A stretch of 64,000 bases of DNA from Crocodylus rhombifer (taxonomy: Eukaryota; Chordata; Crocodylia; Crocodylidae). The notes under the pieces are model-generated. The model was not told the DNA's origin and did not search any database. It saw only the letters and a list, made by a program, of their open reading frames with translations. The stretch lies in contig JAVSML010024257.1 in NCBI GenBank assembly GCA_038503035.1, positions 496,001 to 560,000 on the forward strand. Direction: 5' to 3'. The position numbers and the translations under genes were made by a program. Every line of letters starts with the position of its first letter. Positions within the stretch are counted from its first letter, which is position 1. Shown here in pieces: positions 54,297 through 64,000 of the stretch.

Positions 54297-57200
54297 TGTA
54301 ATGCTCCGATGTACGGTAGTCATACAGATTGTAAGAACGAGTTATTTTACTAATCATCAGGATACTCTAAGGTGTCCCTCACTTTGAATTAAAATGATTG
54401 TCTTAAACCCGAGCTTCCTAGTATCTCATATTAATCATGGACTGGCTATTAGAAACTCCCTGTCATGATGCTGATGCTCCAGAAAATGTTCCTGTTCATG
54501 ACATTCGTTTTGCATCATTAAATGTTTTATGATTTGTTACTTGCTTGGTGTCCTTTACATTGGGTATCTCTCCACATTTTGATAGAACAGGTTGATTTTT
54601 TCTTTTCTACCATTGCCATGTTTTTCCTGGTGTCTGGAGCTCCATCAGGTCAAAGAGCACAAAGCAGCATGACAATTAGCTAATGTAACGGTGAACTTAA
54701 GTGGTGTCCTGAAATGCAGATCAATTAAGCAGGGTGGCTAGAAGGAGAAAGCATTTGAAGTGGGATAAAGTCAAAAGCTCTGTAGGAGTCTAATAGGAGC
54801 TGTGGTTATTTAAAAGTGCAAATCTGGTTTATTTTTCAAGTATTAAAAACAGACATTCCCTTTGGCTGCAGTTGGGAGAAATGTGTCTCAGCAAATTTCC
54901 TGACCGAACCAAAGAAGTATTCAACATCACTTAAAGACTTGAAGCTATGGCCTAAATTGTAATTAGCATACTTGTTACTGGCATTTAAATCTTTTTATGC
55001 AGGAAGCAGATGCAATAGAAAATATGAAAGCGATAAAACAATTTCATTCTTCACCAGTACAGAAAATAATTTAGGATTTTTGTTTTTACCATTGTATCAT
55101 TCACTGTGCAGAATTCTGCAAATGCTATTCATCCAAATACACGCAGACAAAATCTGCAAAAGGTCTGGGAATATTTCAGGGCAGTTGGCATGGCAGAAAG
55201 CCATTGAGATTAAAATCTGATCCGTAACGGATGCTCCAAAATCCCAAAGAGATGTATGCCCTTTGTAGAAAAGAACCACACTGACAATTTTGAATAATGG
55301 TGGTAGCTAGCATTCTAAATATTCATCATGTGAGAACAATGTGCAGCTATCAGAGGCACCGCAAAAGTTTGGAACCGGTTGAGAAATATGTGAAGTTAAC
55401 AATTTACGTAGGTGCCTTTGTTATTAAGTGTACAACTTCAAATTCATAATTTGTTTGGTGGTCTCCTGTATTGAAAAACAGAGGGAGAATAATGAATCAT
55501 CCAAACACTGGACTTCTTTCTGTGATGCAGTATTTTTTGTATTACATGTTACATACACTATGACACACATTTTTAGAGCATGTATGTGATTTTGGTCTGA
55601 TACTTGTTGTATCAAGTCCATACAGTGGTTCTGAATGAACTTTCAGGGGTCCTATCCAGAGAGAATGCTATAAATCAAAATCATACTTCATTTTGTCTCT
55701 CACATACTGAAGTCAGACTTCGCTTTTCCTGTATTGTATATTTAACCCTGCATTGTTGAGGAAATCTTCTCATAAGCTCAGTTCTCAAACATCCCTTTTC
55801 CTGAAGACCTCAAAGAAGCAAAACATGCAGTCTGGTAATCTTTTTGAATGTTTTTAGAGCAGCAATTGGTGAACTGGAGAGATTAGTTTAAAAAATGAAA
55901 AATAATAATAATAAATAAAAGAATAACACTGAATTGGGCCAAACAAAAAAGAAGGGTGATAGTAAAGTTGAGCAGAAAAAGACAATTCCATTTTGTGGCA
56001 TTTTTTAGATTTCTGTGTCTATTTTTCCTCTGCATTGAAATGAAAGCCTTCCTCTTTTTCTTCGGCAGCCCCACACAGTTGAGAGTGGTTGTCTTCCATG
56101 CTCGTCTTATCTATGTGTCCGAAGATGGCTGATGAGGCCTATCCAGGATTGACAGACACTACTGCAGCCTGGACACATGTTTCCAGGTCGGGTGGGTGGC
56201 ACTGGATTTTTTTTATTTGGTCCATGACATGCTGCTTCTGCCACTCCCACTTTTCCATCTCCTGTTGGAAATGAAAACCAAGCCTTTATAAAATGTTCAG
56301 AGAAAAGGGAATTGTGTCAAACATCTACTTTCAGACTGAAATTGTTCATTGATTAATTTGTCTTGGGGGACCCATATTCAAGACCTTGCTCTGCCTTATT
56401 CAGAGAAGGGATTTTCATTCCAAAATAGGCATAGAAGGGACCTGAGCTAGCCCTTCCACACTCCTGTACCCAACTTTCCTGGCTACAGGCTGTCGGTTCC
56501 TCTTTTCCCTCCAAACCCTGGATGACTAAAGTATGACTTCCCCAAACACGTTACTAAAATAGCAGTATTTCAACAAGATAAACCCTTTACATTTTACATG
56601 AAGGGAAACTAAACCCTACGCATATGAATAAAATAGCACCCACCCTGTCACCGGGGAACAGAAGGAATAAAACCCAAGGTGGAACATCACAGAAAGGAGA
56701 CAGTACTGCTTGGTGGCATTACATCCCAGTTTCCCACCCTCATGGGAACATCTCTGGAATGCTGTTTGAGAGTCTGGGTCCATGGCTGGGAGACATGGGA
56801 ATGGTGGTCAAAAAAAATTTACCATGCCTTTCTCAAGTCCCAGTGAAAATGTCTACCCACAGCATCACCACCTTGTGACCACCCACTTCCATGAAGATAG
56901 TAAAAGACAGAGATCCCTTTACCAGTTATTTTATTACCTTTGCAAGTGATATTTTCTCTGTTTTGTAAAATGTGTCTTTTACTGTTTGTTTTTAAATCCC
57001 TTATCCAGACTGACATCATGCTGTGCACAGTATGAGAAAAAACACTGCTGGATTATGTTTTGGACTTTTCAGAGAATGCAGTGTTGCAACTACTGGCAAG
57101 TTGTATATGAAGAACTGTAAACTGATGTTACCATGTTTAACTCCTCCCTGGACTTTTTCTTTTGGTCATGGCAGGGTTTTTGTAGTTTTCTAAAAGGTAT

Positions 57201-57420
57201 TGCTAGTGAGAGATTCCAAGCAGACATCAGTGACAAGTCAAGTTTCAGGCTCAGCTATCTGGAACAAAGCCATAATCAAATTAATGCAATTAATTACAGC
57301 ATTGATAGTATTCATATATAGTTACTGTAGAGGCTTTATCTATGAACTGATATGGATTTTCATATGTGTATGATTCACAAACAACATAGGGATGTTTGTA
57401 TCTTCACGGACCTGCACTTG
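54297..57420. other. AT-rich DNA, no gene recognised
   Basis: Around 56040-56275, a segment with 'gtgtccgaagatggctgatg' and 'aggattgacagacactact' looks like a repeat I cannot name. 56425-56460 resembles a tiny CR1 tail ('agaagggacctgagctagc'). No exon is supported. Confidence 0.35.
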
Positions 57421-57490
57421 GAGAAGGAAGCTACAGATACAAGTGAAGGAAGCTACAGCTAAGTGAAGCTACAGTGAAGGAAGTTATAGC
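57421..57490 (+). repeat. Short tandem repeat, about 16-bp unit
   Basis: 'agtgaaggaagctacag'-like units are repeated four times with small changes. Confidence 0.75.
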
Positions 57491-57924
57491 ATGCGACCGA
57501 GCAGACACAGAAATTCCTGCTATGCCTCTGAACGTTCCCACGTTTAGGATGTGTCAGCAACAAAACTTTAGAGAGATCATCTGGATAGCCGGTTACAAGC
57601 GACCAACCTTTGATTATTTGTTAAGATTCCTGTGCAGTTCACCCGCATATTTCTTAAGCATCTCACACCATTCAGAAGATTGACTCTCATGCTACCTCTG
57701 AATAGCACAGAAGAATGACTGGCCTTGTTGTTCCCATGTTTAGTGAAGTCTGTCTGCCTTCATTCAGTATCCTCTGTTTTATTTCTAGATCACAAACTCA
57801 TTGGGGCAGGGGCCAATTTTCCTGTGTTTTTATAGTCTGATAATACTTTAAAGTAGGGTCTTGATCCAGGACTGGGTCTTGCAGGAGTCTATGATTAAAA
57901 AAAAATCATAATAAAATAACTGCC

Positions 57925-58045
57925 TTTATAGATAAAGAAAACGAGGCATAAAGAAGTTAGGAAACGAGCCCAAAGTCAACTGGAAATTTGGAGCAGACGT
58001 GGAAGTAAAATTTACATCTTTGGAATCCTAGTCCATTACTCTCTA
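57925..58045 (+). repeat. MIR-like old SINE fragment
   Basis: 'tagataaagaaaacgaggca', 'agttaggaaacgagcccaaa', 'gtggaagtaaaattt' and 'aatcctagtccattact' follow the MIR order at low identity. Confidence 0.6.
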
Positions 58046-58213
58046 TATAAAGAACACTTTAGTCTCAAACTGATAAGGTTTTATTGGCATGGGAAAGCTA
58101 AACCAGTGTTGCCAAACCATCAAAGAGAGACAGCCCCTCAAGTACTTGCCAGAAGTAGGCCAGACCAGTCCAGGGTAAAGCCACAGTTTTTGTCATGTAG
58201 CTTCTGTATCAAT
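58046..58213. other. Spacer
   Basis: Nothing recognised. Confidence 0.35.
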
Positions 58214-58465
58214 GGGCATGTCTACATGTCCATTAATATTCCTTTGCTACTGCACATTAAGTTTAGTATCTCTAATATGAGGTACTAAATAAATGCACAG
58301 TAGCTGGCACTAATGGGCAGTAGCAAAGGTAAACAGTCTTTTTGTGACACAACATGCAGTAGATTAATTCAGCACATTGGCGCATTAGTACGGTTTTTAC
58401 TCTGACGCGCTAATGCTCAGTAGAATTAGTTTACTGTGCATTAAACATCATGTGTAAATGTGCCC
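58214..58465. mobile_element. MITE-like palindromic element, 252 bp
   Basis: The left end 'gggcatgtctacatg' and the right end 'catgtgtaaatgtgccc' are inverted repeats, flanked by 'aat' on both sides. It shares internal 'gaggtactaaat' and 'gcacagtag' motifs with 9936-10155. No coding capacity. Confidence 0.65.
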
Positions 58466-60189
58466 AATGTCTTGCTGCTGCTAATCAAATTATTAAATCT
58501 ATCAACTCACTTATCAAAGAGCAAAACACAAAACTGGAGGGGTTGGGGGTTTAGGTGTTTGGGGGGTTTTATGGGGAAGTGCTTTGTTTTTAATAAAATG
58601 ACAATTTTCACTGAGAACCAGTAACAGAGTACTGAGAGCTGATGTGTTTTAAAATTCTCCATTTGCTTCTGTGATGCCTTCAGGGATGACAAGAAAATCA
58701 GCAAGTCTGAAAGAGCTTAAATATCTTCAAGAGCTCAGCAGCACCTGTTTTCACATGATCATTAGTGGTTGTTCTCTTTGATCTTTCTGAGTAGTGCCTA
58801 CAACAGGCACAATTTGTGCAGGGAAAGAATGTTGCTTCCAGCTTTAACATTTCTCTTTTTATAAGACTAAACATCTTTAGAATAAGCTTAGGAAGCAACG
58901 TAATAGGTTAAAACAAAAAAAACCCCTTCCCTTCCTCAGCTGATATCAGTTATACTGTCTATGGAGTACCAGGGTCCTTTTTTATTACATATTATATTTA
59001 GATAAGAGAAGGTTTTTTAAATCCCTTTGACCAAAAATATTGGTTACAGACTCCACCTAAATATAGACACTTCAGAATCTACGCTCTGGATGTTATGGTT
59101 GTTCTTTAGAGATATGCTGGGTGTATATGTTCTGGGTATATATCCACAAGCCCAGATATATAGCCTGCACTTTGAAAGAACATGCCTTTCAAAATCCAGA
59201 TCTTGATTTTTTGTCTTGTGCCAATCTCTTCATTTTCTCGATAATTGCTCAAATGTAGTCATATGCATTTATCAAACAAAACATTACAGACATCTGATAA
59301 TCAATGTGTGTACTCATTGGAGGTAGAGGCAGAAGAGGTAGATACAGATATAGAAAAAGACCCTGATCCAAGACTCATGGAAGTCAATGGGACTCTTTCC
59401 AGTGTTTTCACTATGTGTTCAGCTGAGGTCCAGAGGGAATGTTAAAACTAATGTTTTGGAAAAAAAATCTGTGACTATTGTCCAAGCAGTTAGCAGTGTC
59501 TGACCTCCTAGACCACCCTGGACAGGGCACCCAGACACCATAACTTTCCCTTCTCTTATTTTTTTAAATTTCAGGGTGCGGGGCATTTTGGGAATGTATC
59601 ACTGACACCTTCTTCTTCACTGGGTAATTAGATAAATGGGAGTAACAGCTGGCAAGGTAGAAATTTAAAGCTAAGGGTAGCATGTGCCTTACTGACCCTG
59701 CATTCTATGTTATACTGCAGTGGGTTTTTTTCTTTTTTTAATAATTCAGAGGGGAAAATGATTCTTAAGATACTAGCTTATTAGCTATGATTATAAACAG
59801 AGCTATGAAGCTGTAATGCGGACATAGGAAGATTTCCAAAGCCTCATACACCTTCTGTGGAATTTCTAGCTTTCCCAGGGAGCTTTCATAACTAGCTGTT
59901 CCCTTTCATGACTCCAGGGTGGGTGGCTAGAGAGTCTGCAGAAGAAGTAGGGTATGTCTTACAGGGTCACCAACTGCAAGCTCAAAGAGGCCCACTCTCT
60001 GCTGCTGGGACACTTTTGTCAGGGAAATATTGGCTACAGGAGTGGCATTTGCCCTGTAACTGTCATACGTGCCCATGAAAGTGATTGAGCTAATAGAGCA
60101 AGATTTCCCCTCATAATATCTGCATAATAATTTCAAACTCTGCTTTGCACTCAATGTGCTATGTAAGCCAGCTTCCCACTGCCCCCCAC
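58466..60189. other. AT-rich DNA
   Basis: At 59359-59412, 'ccctgatccaagactcatgg' and 'aagtcaatgggactctttcc' match another archosaur palindromic element type. No gene is recognised. Confidence 0.4.
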
Positions 60190-60805
60190 TGGCCCAAGCT
60201 GCATGGGGGGCTCTGCCATGAGCCCCCCCAACCCTCCTCCCTCAGCTGCCCCGTTGCTGCCCCTCCCACCCCAGCTCCGGCCCTTTAAGAAAAAAACCAA
60301 AAAAAATACCCCAAACTCAGCATCTCCTGCACTGGCCTCAGGATGGACTTCTGGGGGCTCTTGCAGAGCCCCCCACACTGCTCAGGACAGTGGTGTGCAG
60401 CAGGAATTTTCCCCACCAGGCAGGAGTTGGGACTTTTTTTGTTTTTTGTTTTCTTAAAGGGCCAGAGCTGAGGAAGGCGGAGCAGCCATGGGGGGGCTGG
60501 GAGAGCGGGTAGGGGTCAGGAAGCTTGTGGTAGAGCCCCCCCAATGAAGCATGGGGCAGTGGGGGGCAGTGGGGATGCCCCTCACCCCCGATCTCGGCCA
60601 GGCAGCAGCTGGTGAGTGCAAACTTTTTTTTCCCAAAGTGCAGGGAGCTGCGGCGGGCTGGGAGAGTGGGTAGGAGATGGGGTCTATGTGATTCAAAGGT
60701 TTAGCCGAATTGATTCAGGATAGTGATTCAAATCACCGAATCGAATCATTGTCCCCCAAATCAGCCGAATCTGAATCCAAAGTGAATACTAGCCGCTTCG
60801 CACAG
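60190..60805. repeat. GC-rich inverted-repeat block ending in a GAATC-rich segment
   Basis: 60274-60306 ('ctccggccctttaagaaaaa' and following A-rich bases) pairs with 60431-60472 ('tttttgttttcttaaaggg' then 'ccagagctgag'). 60690-60790 repeats 'gattca', 'gaatcgaatca' and 'cgaatctgaatcc' in both orientations. The block looks like one element with a palindromic end; the class is unknown. Confidence 0.5.
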
Positions 60806-61055
60806 GCTTACTGATCTAGTGTGGTCTTTCTGAGCTCTTTTATTCTTCTGAAGTCAAAAAAAAGAGTGAAGACATTTTCCAAGGGGTGACTTGAGTTTAT
60901 TGAAGGGTGTCTTGAATCTAAAATGGTCAAGGACCACTGTCTTAGCAAAACAGTGAGCCAATTCTTACCATCCTTCTATGAAGAATGTGAAATAGAGTAG
61001 GGTACTCTTCTGGTTTTCTGAGCTTGTACTGTATGTAACAATAAAACATTCCTTA
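60806..61055. other. Spacer
   Basis: Nothing recognised. Confidence 0.35.
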
Positions 61056-61325
61056 AATTAGGGGTAGCCAAGCTGAAACATGGATGCCACAAGTGGCACG
61101 GGCAGTCTCTTTGTGTGGCACATGGCAGACACAGGCACATGGTGGGACAGGTAGCACAGTGATAGATAGGACAGGAAGCAAAAAACAGAGCAGCAAATCA
61201 GGGAGGGAGCACAGGGAAAAAGGGAAGCATAGGCAGAAAGCAGAGCAGCAGTGCAGGCAGGAGAAGGGGATTGGAGTGCCACTCAGAGAGGGTGCAGGGC
61301 TAATTTGTGGGATTGGCTCTCACTG
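61056..61325. mobile_element. Possible hAT-like remnant
   Basis: 'ttaggggtagccaagctgaa' at the left resembles a CAGGGGT(A/C)GCCAA terminus; 'agtggcacgggcag' and 'gtgtggcacatggca' are typical inner motifs. The right end is not clear. Confidence 0.35.
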
Positions 61326-62359
61326 ACATAAATCAATGACTGTGTAGTCTCCAGACACTGATGAACGCCTCAGCCTCCATTGCCCATAGGCAGGTGAAGA
61401 TACTCAGCACTTCTCAGATCTGGATCCACAGTTCCTATGTGGAACTTCTACTAAAATCAATAAAGCCAGTGTTTGTTTAAGAGGGGTTTTTCACCCTCTG
61501 CTTCCATTGACTTCAAGTTCATGAATTTTTGGTTTGTTTCTTTTTGGCATGTGTCATTGTTGTGAAAGTTTTATTAATTAGCATTGTATGACAAAGTGGA
61601 AAAGGACTGATAGAAAAGCTACTTATCTGCTTTGAATGCCCATAAACATATCTTTTCTTATTGTGTTCTAGGAATTCATGACACATGGAAATTCGTTTTC
61701 CATCTGCTGATGTAGAGCCAGTAGCTGTTGGATCTTTGTAAAGAGTTTGTCTTCCTCAAATATGTATTGTGGTATATATTTGTGTAACAGGGAGCCTAGG
61801 GTTCCGGGTAAGGGGAAAAACAGTTGCAGATAGAAATGAGGCAGTGGAAAGAGAGAGGTTAGCTACACCAGGGTAAGAATCAAAGAAACGCTGTTACCAG
61901 AGCAAGGAGCTACATAATAAGGAAAAGGGAAATACCCATATGCAGTATAAGGAACACTACACAGAACAAGCTAGCTGTGAAAGAACAGGTAGCTAGAAGC
62001 CAAAGACTAGGAATGCTTAGTGCAGAGGTAGCTACACTGCAATAGGACAATAGGATGGGCAACAAGGATGCTGGTAGAGCAGCAATTGCAGGCTGCCATG
62101 GAGACCAGCTATCAGGCCCTGATGAGAAACCCCTGAGGGTGGTTAGGGAAGTCACCAGCCAAAGTGGCAGGGTTTGGAGAGCTTATGAGGGATACTGCTG
62201 CTACCCTGGGCAGACAGGTCAAATGCTGCTTGCTGGCAGTGGTATAGGGCTTTGCATAGGGAAAAATATCGTGAGTCAACAGAGGAGCTGATGGTTGGGG
62301 TTCAGACCCAATAAGAATTTGTATTATGGCCAGAAGACTTGATCTTATGTAACAGATTA
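61326..62359. other. Non-coding DNA
   Basis: 61388-61520 resembles an old palindromic archosaur repeat ('ctcagcacttctcagatctgg'). 61787-62350 and 62935-63570 may be one element split by CR1-G, but I could not pair its ends. Confidence 0.3.
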
Positions 62360-62932
62360 ATAGATTCATAAATGTTAAGGTTGGAAGGCACCTAAGTAGG
62401 TCATCGAGTCCAACCCCCTGCTTTGGGCAGGAAAGAGCGCTGGGGTCAGATGACCCCAGCTAGGTGCTTGTCCAGTCTCCTCTTGAAGCCCCCAGGGCAG
62501 GGGAGAGCACCACGTCCCTTGGAAGCCCATTCCAGATTCTGGCAACCCTTACTGTGAAGAAGTTCTTTCTTATATCCAACCTAAATCTGCTCTCTGTCAA
62601 TTTGTGGCCATTGTTCCTAATTAGTAAATAAAGCATCTCCTATTCCCTGTTGCCCTCCCCTGATGAATTTATAGGCAGCCACAAGATTACCTCTCAGCCT
62701 TCTCTTGCAAAGGCTGATAAAATCTAGGCCCTTCAATCTCTTCTCATAAGGTCTTGCGTGCAGGCCTCGGACCATGTGAGTGGCCCTCCTCTGAACCCTC
62801 TCAAGACTCTCCACACCCCTCTTGAAGTGCAGTGCCCACAACTGGACGCACTACTCCAACTGCAGCCTGAACAGTGCCACATAGAGGGGAAGCATCACTT
62901 CCCTGGACCTGTTTGTCATACATCTGCTAATT
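62360..62932 (-). mobile_element. CR1 LINE copy G, 3' fragment
   Basis: The tail is at 62360-62400 on + ('gattcataaatgttaaggtt' then 'ggaaggcacc'). Minus-strand peptides include WALHFKRGVESLERVQRRATHMVRG and LKGLDFISLCKRRLRGNLVAAYKFIRGGQQ. The fragment covers only the C-terminal end of ORF2 and the 3' UTR. The 'gggcaggaaagagcgctgggg' type of 3' UTR (62427 onwards) differs from the other copies and marks another CR1 subfamily, which I associate with crocodilians. Confidence 0.9.
62617..62841 (-). pseudogene. CR1-G ORF2 C-terminal remnant
   Basis: A 74-codon segment matches the region after the RT domain (FKRGVESLERVQRRATHMVRG). There is no catalytic part and no chance of activity. Confidence 0.85.
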
Positions 62933-64000
62933 TGTAATAGTTAATTTGGTGGACTGGATCGAACTGATGGGGAGCTAGGAGGTCCCAGAGTGCCAGGGAG
63001 GCATATGAGGCTAGAACCTGCTGGAGTAGGGTGCAAGCTGCAGTATCACTCAAGGGGCTCAGTGAAAGAGTGAGAGAAAGAGAGAGAGAGAGGTCCAAGG
63101 GCCCAGTGCCTAAGAGAGGTGGAGCTAGGGTCAGGGATCTGCAGCCCAAGAAGAGTGGAGACTAGGCTAGGACCAGAGGTCCCACAGTCCAAGAAGGGCA
63201 GATAATGAAAAGGAACTTAAGAACTGGATGAGGCTTGATATGAGATTGGGACTGAAGGCCCACTGAACTGATTGACTGGTGATACCTTTGAGCCATGGGC
63301 ATGGATATAGGGGAGGTCAGAGCCATGGAATTAGCTCATAGGGCAACAGCAGCCCTGGGGGCACATATTGGCCAGGAGGGTCAACTTTGTGAGAGGGATC
63401 TGCCGACAGGAAGACATATTAGATCTTGTTCTAGGATAGTTGGGTAGCCTCCTTTTCCAAATTTAAGAAAATGAAGGCATGGCAGACAAGACTGAAAGGA
63501 GAGCCAGAGCACAGCAGGAACCATGCGCCACCAAAGTGGGCATTTTGGCAACCCCAGCAGCCCTGGTTCTGTTGCAGTTTGGTATTACTTGCTCTGAACC
63601 TAATCCCAATTCTTTGAAACAGAAAAGGTATGTGGATGCTATATATTAATTTATATTGTCTTTTATAGACTCAAAAGGGTTTTTCTTTCATTTTCTTTCT
63701 TTCTGTATGAAAATTGTGAACTTTTCAACTTGGAAAGTCTCATGAAGTATTAAATAAAGACAATTTAAAAATTGCCAATAGAAACATGTATCTTAAAGTC
63801 ATTCATGTTCTGGTATGTGACATCCCCCAGCACAATGGTTATTTTATATTGTTCCTTTTTTATTATTTCTACATTTGACTGATTATGTCCATGGAAACTA
63901 GCCTTAATTGTAGCTTTACAGGCAGGCCATGTTTTTCATCATTGGCACATGATGAAATACTGAAATAAATCATTGGGGAGTAGAAGCGAACTAAGCTGCT
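62933..64000. other. Non-coding DNA
   Basis: A (GA)n-rich stretch is at 63064-63092. No exon or element is recognised to the end of the window. Confidence 0.4.

Overview
The window looks like non-genic (intergenic or intronic) nuclear DNA of a sauropsid vertebrate, most probably a crocodilian. The main evidence is eight dispersed CR1-type LINE fragments. Their 3' ends carry short (ATGAAATC)n- or (ATGAAAC)n-like tandem octamers next to 'GGAAGGGACC' motifs, which I associate with crocodilian and turtle CR1 families. There are also many hAT-like DNA elements, palindromic MITE-like elements and old MIR-like or tRNA-like SINE pieces. I recognise no host protein-coding exon, rRNA or true tRNA gene. 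There is no sign of bacterial organisation: no operons, ribosome binding sites or CRISPR.

Layout. 1-5550: AT-rich DNA with a GC-rich VNTR inside the first copy (1299-2387) of a dispersed repeat called R1 here; its second copy is at 31132-31820. 5550-13245: two long CR1 copies in opposite orientation. CR1-A (+, 5550-7900) has a dead active site. CR1-B (-, 10379-13245) has the whole endonuclease-RT region broken by three single-base indels. 14380-18690: a purine-rich tract on the + strand, split by CR1-C. 20189-21810: small DNA elements, one with a CR1 3' end nested in it. 26700-28070: CR1-D, the best preserved reading frame in the window (about 426 codons with all RT motifs). 33050-39770: PLE-like and GC-rich hAT-like elements. 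42600-48200: CR1-E and CR1-F, both internally deleted. 48566-54288: three hAT-like elements, two with convincing 8-bp target duplications. 58214-64000: a palindromic MITE, a GC-rich inverted-repeat block and CR1-G.

How the parts work together. Nothing here forms a pathway. The window is a layered record of retrotransposition (CR1, perhaps Penelope-like) and cut-and-paste transposition (hAT-like). All copies appear non-autonomous: 5' truncated, deleted, frameshifted or lacking transposase. The items most worth a second look are the intact RT frame at 26693-27973, an unexplained 181-codon open frame with coding-like composition at 41757-42302 (-), the inverted pair of TIR-bounded elements carrying minisatellites, and a hammerhead-like motif in the repeat at 33050-33290. 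I found no convincing new biological system.
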